29,046 nucleotides of DNA. Origin: Roseburia sp. (GTDB lineage Bacteria > Bacillota > Clostridia > Lachnospirales > Lachnospiraceae). Position 1 is the stretch's first letter; each line of letters opens with the position of its first letter. A program made the translations under genes and the position numbers. Positions 17,273-27,124 of this stretch are shown here, piece after piece. Under the pieces are notes generated by a model. It worked only from the letters and a program-made list of their open reading frames with translations, did no database searches and was not told the origin of the DNA. The stretch covers positions 1 to 29,046 of the forward strand of contig JAUUNJ010000005.1 of assembly GCA_030844625.1 (NCBI GenBank). The letters run 5' to 3'.

Positions 17273-18634
17273 CTAATCAATTAAATAGGTTGTTATGGAA
17301 TGTGCAGGTAATTCTATATTGACTCCCAATCCATCTACTTCTATTGCCATCTGATGTCCCTCTTCCAACTCACTTTGTATTACCAGTACAATTGTTCCAT
17401 CTGGATTTTTATATGCAACAGAATATATATCCGACAACGCCTCATTCCTGCATAACAGCCGCTTTGCTCCCGGCTGTATATATTTGGAAAAATGTCCAAT
17501 ATAATAGTAAGAAAGATTATATATAACTTCATCGCTGTTTCTATCAATAATAACCGGGGCCTCACAATAATTTCCCACATAATTTGGTCCGCCGATTTCA
17601 TTTAATACCAGATTCCAGTCTATCCATCCCTCACAGTAATGATTAAAGTCATTAATGATATTTCTTCCATAGGTTTCACCATGGGACCATGCTCCGATAC
17701 CTTCTTTGGAACTGGTCACACCGGATGTATTTACCACCTCTACACAACCTTCTGTAAAAATAAGATGTTTGTCCGGAAATGCCTCATGTACCATTGTCAG
17801 ATTTTCTGATTTGTCTGTAACATACCAATGATATGCCACACCCCAGACAATATCTTCTGCATTCTTATATCCAAGAGTCTCCTTAACCCTTTTATAAATA
17901 TTATCCTTGTTGTGATCCCATATAATGATTTTTATATCTTCCAATCCCGCTTCTGACAGTTCCTTGTGAAGATAATCTACCGCAAAAACAGCCTCCTCTT
18001 CTGCATCAAATATACAGGATGCCCATATCTGAACCGCCTCCGGCTCGTTCTGAATACTTACCATGGAAATATCAATGCCCTGTGCTTTCATTCCTTCAAT
18101 ATATTTCGTCATATATTTTGCCCAGCTACCATAATATTTCTTTTGTAAATGTCCACCATGATTCACATCGTTATTATCCTTCATAAATGCTGGCGGACTC
18201 CATGGAGTACACATCAGTGTAAGTTCTTCCTTTGCTTCTTTTTCTGCGTCCTTAATCAACGGAATAATCCACTTGCTGTCGCGATCCATATTGAATGTAT
18301 TAAGAGTTTCATCTCCCTTTTCCACATACATATATGGTTCCAGCGCAAAGTCGCATCCTCCGATAGTTGTTCTTCCTAAGTTATATCCGAGACCTTCTTC
18401 CCTGCTAAAATATGCTTTAATAACGTTATCCCTATTCTCTTTGGCTGTATTCGCCAGTGTGTATGCAGCCGCCTCTGTAAAGGCTCCTCCAAACCCTAAA
18501 TGGGTCTGGAAAGTCTTACTACTGTCCACCCTTACATGATCTGCTCTTGTATCAAATTGTTCTCCCAGATGTATAGAATCTAACTGCTTCCACATCTGCT
18601 CACTACCTTTTGCTGTTTGAATTACTTTTACCAT
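17273..18634 (-). CDS. GH30 glycoside hydrolase, cytoplasmic
   Basis: The 453-residue product has no signal peptide. It shows family GH30 (glucosylceramidase-like, retaining beta-hydrolase) landmarks: FGGAFTEAAAYTL near residue 50, CTPWSPPAFMK in the barrel, the acid/base Glu197 in IQNEPE, the WGVAYHWY strand, and the nucleophile Glu295 in FTEGCVE. The last roughly 60 residues form the side beta-sandwich typical of the family. GH30 includes beta-glucosidases, beta-1,6-glucanases and beta-xylosidases; I cannot assign a subfamily. Its location after an ABC importer and its lack of an export signal suggest it cleaves imported oligosaccharides. The ribosome site GAGG is modest. It starts 18 bases after the repeat-protein gene. 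Confidence 0.9.
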   Translation of the reverse strand: MVKVIQTAKGSEQMWKQLDSIHLGEQFDTRADHVRVDSSKTFQTHLGFGGAFTEAAAYTLANTAKENRDNVIKAYFSREEGLGYNLGRTTIGGCDFALEPYMYVEKGDETLNTFNMDRDSKWIIPLIKDAEKEAKEELTLMCTPWSPPAFMKDNNDVNHGGHLQKKYYGSWAKYMTKYIEGMKAQGIDISMVSIQNEPEAVQIWASCIFDAEEEAVFAVDYLHKELSEAGLEDIKIIIWDHNKDNIYKRVKETLGYKNAEDIVWGVAYHWYVTDKSENLTMVHEAFPDKHLIFTEGCVEVVNTSGVTSSKEGIGAWSHGETYGRNIINDFNHYCEGWIDWNLVLNEIGGPNYVGNYCEAPVIIDRNSDEVIYNLSYYYIGHFSKYIQPGAKRLLCRNEALSDIYSVAYKNPDGTIVLVIQSELEEGHQMAIEVDGLGVNIELPAHSITTYLID

Positions 18635-18652
18635 TCTGAACCTCTTTTGCTA

Positions 18653-21600
18653 TTATTCAAACTCCACTTTTAATTGCGAATTCCATTCCTTAAACTGATA
18701 TGTAAATCCATTGTATTTAAAATCAGATGACATATCTGCCTGTCCGGATGAAAGGTTAATTTCTGTACTCTTGCTGTCCACATACCAATAAACATCATAC
18801 CATGTACCCTTTGAGGTCAGCTTTGTAAGATCAACTGTACCCGAAAATACTCCGCTCTTGGATGATGTATTCTTTACTTTAATTACAGTGTCTCCGCTTC
18901 TTACGTTCAAAGTTACATCAGAATTTTTCAATGTGCCTATATTACCACTCACATTTAATACCGGCTTATTATTCGCTGATGAAATTTCCGCTTTTACATT
19001 TTTAAAGTTAGCAGCCACTTTCGCCTGCTCTGCCTCCTCCTCCGCAGTGTTTGTATAGTAGATTTTCAAATCTCCTTCCCAGTCCGCAAATCTGTAAACA
19101 TTGCCATTACTGGATATGGAAACATCCATACTGTAAACTGCTTTTGTAGTAACATCAATATAGGCACCGGACTTCTTTTCAATAAGTATGATATCATACC
19201 ATGTTCCTGATTTAGAAAGCTTTGTCAGATCAAAATCAAAAAGAAATCTTCCACTCGTTGATGTTGAATTTGCTATCTTTGTCACTTGATCTTCTGTTCT
19301 GATTCCTAACTGTATATTTTTATTGTCGATTCCCTTTGTTGTTCCCTGAACTCTAAGAACTGGTTTTGTATTCTTTAAAATCAGTGTAGCTTTTATCTGC
19401 TTAATTGCCTGTCCCTTTGCAAGACCTGCCGCCCCATCTTTCTCAAAATATATTTTCAATTGACGGTTCCATTCAGCAAACTTGTAGTTTCTGTCATTAT
19501 AATTAACTATATCTGCCATATTTGCTGATGCCACTGTCACATCTTTGTAAGTGCTGAAAGACTTATTGCCGATGATAATGTCATACCATGTACCTGCAAT
19601 AGTAAGCTTTGTCAAATCAAAAGTAAATGACAGTTTATTTCCAGTCCCCTTATTCTTCACTTTTATAATCTTATCTTCTGTTCTCACTCCAAGATACATT
19701 GCTGATGCATTTTTCATTGTTCCTGTAACTGTCATTACCGGCTTTCCTGATTTCTTAGCAATTGTTACTTTGACATTTTTTAAATCCTCCGCAACCTTGG
19801 AATAAGTAATCTTAAGTGCCCTCTCCCAATTCTGGAAAGAGTAAACCCTTTTGTTCATTGTCAATGTCTGACTCATATCCGCTGCTGCAACTGTAATATC
19901 CCTATAATCATCTGAGCCATTGGTTCCAATGATTACATCATACCACGTGTCTGCACTGCTTAACTTTGATAAGTCAAATTTAAAGTAAAGCTTATTTCCT
20001 TTTCCGGTATTCTTAACTTTTATGATCTTGTCTTCCGTTCTGATTCCAAGGAATTTACTGGAGGCATTTTTCATTGTCCCCTGAACAATAAGACAAGCCT
20101 TCCCTTTTGACTTGACAATCTGTGCAGTAACCCCTTTAATATCTGTTAATGCCTTATCATAATAAACTTTTAACTGACCTTCCCAATCTGCAAATTTGTA
20201 TATATGCTTTCCTGCTGTTACTGCAGTGTCCATATTTGCAGCACTGGTACTGATATCCGTACTATCACTAAATCCCTTATGTCCTACAATTATGTCATAC
20301 CATGTACCAGACTTTGGAAGTAAAGAAAGATTGACTTTAAACTTTAAATTGTTTCCCGAAGCCTGATTGGATACTGTTGTAATTATATTATCTTCATTTC
20401 TCAGTCCTAATTTATACGAAGATGCGCTTTCAGATGCAGTTCCGGTAACAACAAGATATGCCTGACCGTTTGCTTTTTCAATGACCGCTTTCTGATTGCT
20501 TATCTTAACCGGAGCATCAGAATACTGAAGTTTCAACTGTCCTTCCCAATCCTGGAACGTATAAACACTCTTTCCCGACTCCAATTTCTGATTCATGTCT
20601 GCATTGGATGTTGACAAGTCATAATATGTCTTATCATCCTTGTATAAAATAAGTACATCATACCATGTGTCCTTCATTGTCATCTTGGACAAATCAATAG
20701 TTGCTGCAAATTCTCCATCTGTCTTTTTTGTATTTTCCGCTTCAATTACAGTATCTCCGGTTCTGATTGCCAGACTAAGATTATTTGCTTTCGTCTTTGC
20801 TATGGTGCCCGATACAGAAAGCACAGGCTTTCCGCCACTTGTTGTCATCAATGCCTTAAGTCCGCTAAAATCCTTTACAATTGAGTATTGAATTTTAAGT
20901 AGTCCGCCATATTCTTCAAAATTATATTTCTTTTCTCCCACAATAACATTCTGATTCATATCTGCTACTGAGGATGCTATGTCATAATATGCGATTTCAT
21001 TCACACACTTAACCTGTATGTCATACCATACTCCTGCTGAGTAAAGCTGCTTCAGCGGAAACTCAAAGGAGAATTTTTTTCCTTCATTAATTTTATTTTC
21101 TGCTACATACTGCTGCCCGTCTGTTGCCGTAAGCACCAGTTGATAATCTTCTCCACCAATACCATATTTCAGTGTTCCCTCTACCTTAAGAACTGCCTTT
21201 CCATCTGACTTTCCAAGAGATGTCTTGATGTTTTCATATGCGTCCAGCATTCTGGTGATTTTTAACGCCTTTTCATCGCTAAGTCCATATTGGGCATTTC
21301 CGCTGGAAAGGGAATATTTTGAAAGATCTAAATTTTCTGCATTAATAGACCATTCACACATTGTTCCGTTTTCCGTAAGAAACAGTGTAAGATTATTTGA
21401 TGATTCCTTTAATTTTTTAAGAGGTATTTCAAACTGAAAAGCAGTCTTATCTCCCCCCTTATAATTGTTATCCACTAAAAACGTGGATGTTGAATCATCA
21501 CCATCAAAATTCCCAACTCTAAGTTGCATTACTCTTTCTGCATCTTCGGAAACAGAATATAATGTTCCTGTTAATTCTAAGTAAGGTTTACCTTTCTTTT

Positions 21601-22342
21601 CGCAGAAAGATGCAGCTATTTTTCCCTGAGTAGCATTGTAAAACAACGGAGATGATACATACCGGAACTTTCCATTCTTTCCGTTAAATACAATGTAGTA
21701 ATACGGTTCCTCTTTAGATGGCTTTGAATCCGTAAAGGAAGATGTGAGAATATCGATATTCTCTTCCATCGCCGTTGCCGAATCATCAAATATAATGCTT
21801 GAACTTCTGTATACATTCTTTCCTTCCGGATCAATAAAGGAACTCCATGAGGTGCTTCCGTCTACTTCAAATTCAATATTTACTGCCTCACCATTCATCC
21901 ACGTTTTCGGACTCATTTTGGGAATGGTAATCGGATATGTTCCCGTTTCCTTTCCCGATGTTACATATAGAAAATAATCTCCCGGATTATATGTTACGCC
22001 ATCAATCTCAAAGGTTCCATCTTTTAATTTTGTATAATTTAACTCATCACATTTTTCCAAATCAAAAGTATCATTCTTAGAAAAATAGATCTTAACATCA
22101 CTCTGCTTTGCAAATCGCTCTTCTAAAGTAATATTTAAATTATATGTATGTATTCCTTTTTGAGTCATTGAAACAAAGTCAATTCCCACAATTTCATATT
22201 TTTCATCGGAAAGACTTCCAAGTTTGCCTCCACCTATTATCCCGGTAAGAAACAATGTGACAATAACTGCTGCTGCAACAACAATGACTGCTGTTATGGC
22301 TGAAATTATTCCAATTTTAGCTTTTCTATTTATCTTCTTCAT
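18653..22342 (-). CDS. Membrane-anchored giant repeat protein, function unknown
   Basis: The 1229-residue product has a Lys/Arg-rich start and one hydrophobic helix (about 9-36), then a large extracellular part. Residues about 45-240 look like two Ig/Fn3-like beta domains. From about 245 to the end there are about eight repeats, seven of them clear: 365-488, 489-609, 610-730, 731-849, 850-968, 969-1098, 1099-1229. Each has a 'GKPVLxVxGT' strand, 'LxIRTxDxIIxVxN', 'DLxKLxxxGTWYDIIxG', 'ADM' and a closing 'YxFxxWExQLKxYY'. The aromatic-rich, all-beta pattern suggests a stack of sugar-binding domains, but I recognise no family and no catalytic residues. It sits between two GH30 genes with gaps of 9 and 18 bases, so a glycan-capture role is inferred. 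AGGAGG precedes the ATG. Confidence 0.8.
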   Translation of the reverse strand: MKKINRKAKIGIISAITAVIVVAAAVIVTLFLTGIIGGGKLGSLSDEKYEIVGIDFVSMTQKGIHTYNLNITLEERFAKQSDVKIYFSKNDTFDLEKCDELNYTKLKDGTFEIDGVTYNPGDYFLYVTSGKETGTYPITIPKMSPKTWMNGEAVNIEFEVDGSTSWSSFIDPEGKNVYRSSSIIFDDSATAMEENIDILTSSFTDSKPSKEEPYYYIVFNGKNGKFRYVSSPLFYNATQGKIAASFCEKKGKPYLELTGTLYSVSEDAERVMQLRVGNFDGDDSTSTFLVDNNYKGGDKTAFQFEIPLKKLKESSNNLTLFLTENGTMCEWSINAENLDLSKYSLSSGNAQYGLSDEKALKITRMLDAYENIKTSLGKSDGKAVLKVEGTLKYGIGGEDYQLVLTATDGQQYVAENKINEGKKFSFEFPLKQLYSAGVWYDIQVKCVNEIAYYDIASSVADMNQNVIVGEKKYNFEEYGGLLKIQYSIVKDFSGLKALMTTSGGKPVLSVSGTIAKTKANNLSLAIRTGDTVIEAENTKKTDGEFAATIDLSKMTMKDTWYDVLILYKDDKTYYDLSTSNADMNQKLESGKSVYTFQDWEGQLKLQYSDAPVKISNQKAVIEKANGQAYLVVTGTASESASSYKLGLRNEDNIITTVSNQASGNNLKFKVNLSLLPKSGTWYDIIVGHKGFSDSTDISTSAANMDTAVTAGKHIYKFADWEGQLKVYYDKALTDIKGVTAQIVKSKGKACLIVQGTMKNASSKFLGIRTEDKIIKVKNTGKGNKLYFKFDLSKLSSADTWYDVIIGTNGSDDYRDITVAAADMSQTLTMNKRVYSFQNWERALKITYSKVAEDLKNVKVTIAKKSGKPVMTVTGTMKNASAMYLGVRTEDKIIKVKNKGTGNKLSFTFDLTKLTIAGTWYDIIIGNKSFSTYKDVTVASANMADIVNYNDRNYKFAEWNRQLKIYFEKDGAAGLAKGQAIKQIKATLILKNTKPVLRVQGTTKGIDNKNIQLGIRTEDQVTKIANSTSTSGRFLFDFDLTKLSKSGTWYDIILIEKKSGAYIDVTTKAVYSMDVSISSNGNVYRFADWEGDLKIYYTNTAEEEAEQAKVAANFKNVKAEISSANNKPVLNVSGNIGTLKNSDVTLNVRSGDTVIKVKNTSSKSGVFSGTVDLTKLTSKGTWYDVYWYVDSKSTEINLSSGQADMSSDFKYNGFTYQFKEWNSQLKVEFE
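18656..21250 (-). repeat. Seven tandem ~120-codon repeats in the giant surface protein
   Basis: Seven consecutive units of 119-131 codons encode one domain type. Units 731-849 and 850-968 of the protein are the most alike, sharing long stretches around RTEDKIIKVKN and GNKL, which suggests the most recent duplication. An eighth, more divergent unit lies just upstream in the gene (residues about 245-364). The repeats are clear at protein level, and spacing is nearly constant. Confidence 0.85.
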
Positions 22343-22351
22343 TGCTTCCTC

Positions 22352-23842
22352 CTACCAGACAAATGTCACAACACTTTGTGGCTGTATTTCATATGTAAAA
22401 CATTTTTCATCATAGTGAACATCCACACTGTTTGCGTATTTATCACTCAAGTTTGTTACAACGGTAACAACATGTCCGTCTGCCCTTAGAAATGCTGATG
22501 CCAGCATTTCCGGATTATCACTTTCACATGCGATTACCTTTGCATTGCCATCTTCCGTGTGTATATATTTTGATATATGTGCCATGGAATAATATGCTGA
22601 ATTTTTTGAAATACTGCTGTCTTCTTTTGATACATTGACAACCCCAAGACAATCATTGGTTGTCATTGCAGGCGTCCCATCATCATACAATGCCAAATTC
22701 CAGTATATGGTTGATGCTGAACCATAATTCAGTGGTGTAAGTATCATATTTTCCAGACTGTAACTTAAGTTGGATGCAAAATCCGCACTCCATGTACCTT
22801 CTGCAATTTCTGTCAGGAATGTTTTTGTATCATATTTCTCGTTATAAACCTGAAACCCTTGTCCAAAATCATCTGCCGACTGAAATGTTCCATATCCGTG
22901 AAGTGCCATACCTGCCACATATTTTGCCACATCTTTATCTCCAAGTATGGCTTCCGCATAATCATCCACTGTTGTATTTACTGTTGAATCGTAATTATGA
23001 TCATAGGCAAGAAGCTTTGTATCAAGCCCTGCTTCCTCCAATTTTTCACCAGTATACTTAATCACTCTTGCCATCTGAAATTCATCCATTGCCATAACGG
23101 GATAACGCATATTATCTACCATCGGTTCATTCTGCACGGAAAGATATTTAATATTGATTCCCTCATCCTTGTAAGACTGAACATATTTCACAAGATACTC
23201 AGCATATACCTCTTCGTAATCCTGAGACAACGAACCCCTGTTTAATACCTTTGATTCTTTCATCCATGCCGGTGCCGACCAGGATGCTGCAATGATTTCC
23301 ACATCAGGATTAATTTCCAATATTTCTTTTAACACAGGAATTAATTCCTGTTTATCATATTTTATTGTAAAATGCTCCAATTTTTCATCAGTTTGCCCTT
23401 CCGGCATATCATCCAGTGAAAAATACTGCATCTCCCCATCTATATATGTAGTGTAGTCTGAAGCCCCGACAGGCACCCTCACCATTTCAAACGCTGCACC
23501 TTTTTTTGTACTGTATAAAGTTTCCAGCACTTCTTTTCTGTCCTCTTCTTTCATGTTTGACAGCACATAAGCTGCTGAATGGGTCAATGCTCCACCGAAC
23601 CCTTCCACTTCCTGTTTTACCTCTGTCTCATCCACAGAAATAATGGTGTTTACTGACGTGTCATCCACATCTGCAAATGTTAAGTCGGATTCTCTCGACA
23701 TTAATTTTGATTTTGTTCCTGTTGTTTCATATACCTGTACATATCCTTCCGTTGACGCCGTCTTTTTCCCACAACCTGCTGTCATTCCGATTGTCACCAC
23801 CATAATCAACGTCATAGATATGAATATTTTCATTTTTTTCAT
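22352..23842 (-). CDS. GH30 glycoside hydrolase, lipoprotein
   Basis: The start is ATG 23842, with GGAGG five bases upstream; a TTG four codons earlier overlaps the ribosome site and is unlikely. The 496-residue product has a lipoprotein signal with lipobox TAGC (Cys24), so it should be tethered outside the membrane. GH30 landmarks are GFGGALTHSAAYVL near residue 81, SWSAPAWMKES near 187, the acid/base Glu239 in VQNEP, the ALHGYG strand, and the nucleophile Glu345 in FLTEIAEG. It is clearly diverged from the cytoplasmic GH30 downstream, so the two probably act at different steps, with this one cutting glycan at the surface. Specificity within GH30 (beta-1,6- or other beta-glucan, beta-xyloside) cannot be read from sequence. 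It follows the permease gene by 14 bases. Confidence 0.9.
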   Translation of the reverse strand: MKKMKIFISMTLIMVVTIGMTAGCGKKTASTEGYVQVYETTGTKSKLMSRESDLTFADVDDTSVNTIISVDETEVKQEVEGFGGALTHSAAYVLSNMKEEDRKEVLETLYSTKKGAAFEMVRVPVGASDYTTYIDGEMQYFSLDDMPEGQTDEKLEHFTIKYDKQELIPVLKEILEINPDVEIIAASWSAPAWMKESKVLNRGSLSQDYEEVYAEYLVKYVQSYKDEGINIKYLSVQNEPMVDNMRYPVMAMDEFQMARVIKYTGEKLEEAGLDTKLLAYDHNYDSTVNTTVDDYAEAILGDKDVAKYVAGMALHGYGTFQSADDFGQGFQVYNEKYDTKTFLTEIAEGTWSADFASNLSYSLENMILTPLNYGSASTIYWNLALYDDGTPAMTTNDCLGVVNVSKEDSSISKNSAYYSMAHISKYIHTEDGNAKVIACESDNPEMLASAFLRADGHVVTVVTNLSDKYANSVDVHYDEKCFTYEIQPQSVVTFVW

Positions 23843-23856
23843 AATGTCCTCCAACG

Positions 23857-24780
23857 CTATTCCTTAACTGCACCTGCACTGATTCCGCCGATAATATATT
23901 TCTGACAGATGAAGAATAAAATTATCATTGGCACTGACAGTATTACAGAACCTGCTAACATTACCGGGTATATTTCCGGATTGGATGAACCTGCCGCAAT
24001 CAAAGAGCCAAGTCCCATTGCCAGTGTATAATTTTCTTCTGACGATGTTGCAACCAATGGCCATAGGAAATTGTTATAATTCCACATAAATGTTGTAACT
24101 CCTGTTACAATCAACATAGGAGAAGCCATTGGAAGTGCAATGCGAAAGAAAGTCTGTAATCTTCCTGCCCCATCGATCATCGCTGCTTCTTCTAATTCTT
24201 TACTAAAAGAGAAGAAATGCTGCCGCATCAAAAAAACATTATATATTGACATTGCGAACGGTAACATAAGAGCCCATAAAGAATCGTAAATTCCCATCTC
24301 TCTGCATATAATCAGATTCGGTATCATCATTACCGTTCCCGGTATCATCATCGCCATTATAACAATTTTAAACAATATATTTTTACCTTTGAAATTAATT
24401 CTGGCAAATGCATATCCTGCCATACTGTTGAAGACAGTATTTATTGCTGTATTCACAAGTGCAACAATCAATGTGTTTCTTAAAAGAATTCCTGCATTCA
24501 GGTATTCCAGTGCCCGACTGTAGTTTTCAGTCTTAAAGAAAATATTTCCATCTGTATTTCTTGGAATAAGAGTGAATTTTACATAACTTAACATTCCCTG
24601 TGCATTTCCTGTTTCTTTAAAGGATGATGCAATCAGCCATAAAAACGGAAGTATGAAAGAAACTGCCAGTATCATGAGAATTGCGTACAATGCTGTTCTT
24701 TTTGCCGTTCTTACAGGTTTTATTTTTTTCCTTCGAATGACGATTCCTGCGTCATTATGCTTTTCTGTTCTTCTTGACAC
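23857..24780 (-). CDS. Sugar ABC transporter permease, MalG/CUT1 type
   Basis: The 307-residue inner-membrane protein has about six hydrophobic helices and the cytoplasmic EAA loop that docks the ATPase (EAAMIDGAGRLQTFFRIALP). It is the MalG-like partner of the upstream permease. The likely start is GTG 24780, with AAGGAGG about 11 bases before it. This overlaps the end of the upstream permease gene by 26 bases, suggesting translational coupling. No ATP-binding subunit is encoded nearby; in Firmicutes CUT1 importers often share an MsmK-type ATPase encoded elsewhere. Confidence 0.95.
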   Translation of the reverse strand: MSRRTEKHNDAGIVIRRKKIKPVRTAKRTALYAILMILAVSFILPFLWLIASSFKETGNAQGMLSYVKFTLIPRNTDGNIFFKTENYSRALEYLNAGILLRNTLIVALVNTAINTVFNSMAGYAFARINFKGKNILFKIVIMAMMIPGTVMMIPNLIICREMGIYDSLWALMLPFAMSIYNVFLMRQHFFSFSKELEEAAMIDGAGRLQTFFRIALPMASPMLIVTGVTTFMWNYNNFLWPLVATSSEENYTLAMGLGSLIAAGSSNPEIYPVMLAGSVILSVPMIILFFICQKYIIGGISAGAVKE

Positions 24781-25726
24781 GACGTTTCTTACCTCCTTCC
24801 CCTTTGTCTACATCCTGGGGCTGCACTTTAAATTGAATAAAGGTAATGATCATTATGATAAAAAACAGAATGTAAGACATTGCACAGGCAATACCCATAT
24901 GGTTATATTCAAATGCCTGATTGTAAAGTCCAAGCATATATGTCATCGTAGATTTTTCCGGTCCTCCCCCGGTTGTTAAATACATCTGGTCAAATGCCTG
25001 AAAAGCTCCAATCACGCTTGTAATTGAGATAAAGAAAATGATTGGTGTTACAGATGGCAGTGTTACATGAAAAAACTTACTAATCGCACCTGCCCCATCA
25101 ATTTCCGCCGCTTCATACAAGGATTCGTTAATCCCTTTCATTGCCGAAAGCATAATCAGTGTATTGTATCCAAGCCCTCCCCATATTGCCATAACTGCCA
25201 GCGTATATAAAGCTGTACTTTTTGTGGCAAGAAATGAAATATGGGTTCCAAGAATCTGATTAATCATACCGTGCTGAGGGTCCAGCATAAACATCCATAT
25301 AGCCGCAATAGCAACACCTGATGTAACGGATGGAATATAAAATATGGTTTTAAATATTCCTTCTCCCCTTATTTTTGAGTTTAATAATGCCGCTACAATC
25401 AGTACAAGAATTACACTTGCGGGTACCGTAAGTATTATGTATTTTATTGTCACAATTAACGATGGCCAGAAATCATCATACAGTCCCTGATAGTTGGACA
25501 ATAAATGGGTGTAGTTTTGAAATCCCACAAATTTCATGGAACTTCTCATGTTCCAGTCATTTAAGGATATTACAAATGCAATAAGCATAGGTGCTAACTG
25601 GAAAACAATAAAGTATATTAATAAGGGCAGGACAAACAACCAACCTGTTATGTTTTCTCTTGACTGCTTTGTTGCAAAAAATTTTCTCTTCTTTGCCACT
25701 GCAGCAGTTTTTGCTTTTGCTGTCAT
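24755..25726 (-). CDS. Sugar ABC transporter permease, MalF/CUT1 type
   Basis: The start is ATG 25726, with AGGAGG seven bases upstream; an in-frame start 18 codons earlier would place that ribosome site inside the gene. The 323-residue product has a basic N-terminus, about six hydrophobic helices, and the EAA loop (EAAEIDGAGAISKFFHVTLP). It is the MalF-like half of an oligosaccharide importer working with the 23857-24780 permease and the binding protein at 25805-27052. The C-terminus is strongly basic (GGKKRRVKKNRKA). Confidence 0.95.
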   Translation of the reverse strand: MTAKAKTAAVAKKRKFFATKQSRENITGWLFVLPLLIYFIVFQLAPMLIAFVISLNDWNMRSSMKFVGFQNYTHLLSNYQGLYDDFWPSLIVTIKYIILTVPASVILVLIVAALLNSKIRGEGIFKTIFYIPSVTSGVAIAAIWMFMLDPQHGMINQILGTHISFLATKSTALYTLAVMAIWGGLGYNTLIMLSAMKGINESLYEAAEIDGAGAISKFFHVTLPSVTPIIFFISITSVIGAFQAFDQMYLTTGGGPEKSTMTYMLGLYNQAFEYNHMGIACAMSYILFFIIMIITFIQFKVQPQDVDKGEGGKKRRVKKNRKA

Positions 25727-25804
25727 ACATATTCCTCCTATGGGAATGCTTTGGGAGAAAATAGTAGATTTTGCTCCCATACAAAATTCCCAATATCAAG
25801 CTTC

Positions 25805-27052
25805 TTATAATCCTAATGCTGCCTTAGCTGTATCAGCAGCTTCGTCAAGATTCTTTTGAATATCACCACCATTTAAGATTTTTTCCAATGCTGATGCAAG
25901 ATAATTGTCATTCACTTCAAGCCATCCGTTTAACTGTGGTCTTGCTACCGCCGTATTCAACTGTTCCAGCACAACTTCCTTTAACGGATTATCTGTTTTA
26001 GCCAATGACTTAATTGCTGAAAAGTTACCTGTATATTTAGAAATTTTCTCGCTGCTTTCTGTCTTAGACAAATATTCAACAAACTTAAATGCCTCATCCT
26101 GTTTCTTGGATGCACTGTATATTACAAGATTTTCGCCACCAATATTGGAGCAGGATGTTCCTCCCTCTTCTTTTGCAGGAATCAGCATTGCACCAAACTT
26201 AAGATCCGGGAAGTTTGTCTGTAAGGAGTCAATATCAGAACCACCACCTAATGTAAATGCCACATTTCCGTTACCAAATGCAGATGTGGAATTTCTGATT
26301 TCTTCCGGTGAATATTTATACATATCTACAAGGAACTGACACGCCGCCACACCGTTGTCATCATTAAATATAAGTTGTGTCATGTCTTCATTTGTAAAGT
26401 TTCCGCCTGCAGAGCAAAGAAATGCCTGAAAATACCACGAAGAATATCCGCCCGTACCAATTCCGTCAAATGCCGCTTTGGTTGGATTTGCTGCCACTTC
26501 TTTTGCAATTTTAACCATATCATCCCAATCTTTTGGAAGATTATTTTCATTTACCAAAGACTTGTTATATAAAAATACCGAAGTGGTAATCGTAAGTGGA
26601 ACACCATATGTTTTTCCATCCAGAATGCATGTATCATATGCACTGGAGAAGAACATATCTTCGCTTACCGTCTCTGAAGATTTTACCTTATCTGTCAGAT
26701 CAACCAATGTTCCGTCTGAACCAAACTCCGCCATTCGCGGCTGGTCAAGATAAGAGACATCCGGTCCCTTTCCATTGGCAAGTGCACTGTTCAATTTTGT
26801 GTTAAAACTATCCTTTGGGATAAATGAAACTTTCACTTTAATATTTGTGTCTTCCGTAAATTTTGCAATTAAGTTTTCAAAATCTTTTTTGTCCTCCAAG
26901 GACTGTGGTTCATATGCCCAGAATGAAAGTCCGTCCGATTCACTTTCCGATGATGAGTCTCCACCACATCCTGTAAGCATTGTCATGGTGGTCACTGTTA
27001 TGGATGAAACTAATGCCACATTTAATAATTTTTTTAAGATTCCTTTTCTCAT
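25805..27052 (-). CDS. Extracellular sugar-binding lipoprotein of the ABC importer
   Basis: The 415-residue product has a lipoprotein signal peptide with lipobox LTGC (Cys29) and a Ser/Glu/Asp-rich tether. The mature part has the family 1 solute-binding fold: LSFWAYEPQS near the start, DVSYLDQPRMAEFGSDGTLVDL in the first lobe, YGVPLTITTSVFLYNK at the hinge, and a C-terminal KFVEYLSKTE helix. This is the usual receptor for di- and oligosaccharides in CUT1 systems. Together with the two permeases downstream it forms the importer of the locus. AGGAGG lies nine bases before the ATG. The 72-base gap from the regulator gene holds no operator or promoter that I find convincing. Confidence 0.95.
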   Translation of the reverse strand: MRKGILKKLLNVALVSSITVTTMTMLTGCGGDSSSESESDGLSFWAYEPQSLEDKKDFENLIAKFTEDTNIKVKVSFIPKDSFNTKLNSALANGKGPDVSYLDQPRMAEFGSDGTLVDLTDKVKSSETVSEDMFFSSAYDTCILDGKTYGVPLTITTSVFLYNKSLVNENNLPKDWDDMVKIAKEVAANPTKAAFDGIGTGGYSSWYFQAFLCSAGGNFTNEDMTQLIFNDDNGVAACQFLVDMYKYSPEEIRNSTSAFGNGNVAFTLGGGSDIDSLQTNFPDLKFGAMLIPAKEEGGTSCSNIGGENLVIYSASKKQDEAFKFVEYLSKTESSEKISKYTGNFSAIKSLAKTDNPLKEVVLEQLNTAVARPQLNGWLEVNDNYLASALEKILNGGDIQKNLDEAADTAKAALGL

Positions 27053-27124
27053 TTACTTTTTCCTCCTGATATGTATTTATATTTCATTGTGAGAAACGCC
27101 GAAAGTTCCTCATCTGATATTTCT

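Noticed and set aside
27053..27124. Operator or promoter between lacI and the binding-protein gene
   Set aside because: The GAAACGCCGAAAG stretch is off register from the LacI/cre pattern by one base, and no -35/-10 pair with good spacing is visible; the GAGAAA/TTTCTC pair has too long a loop.
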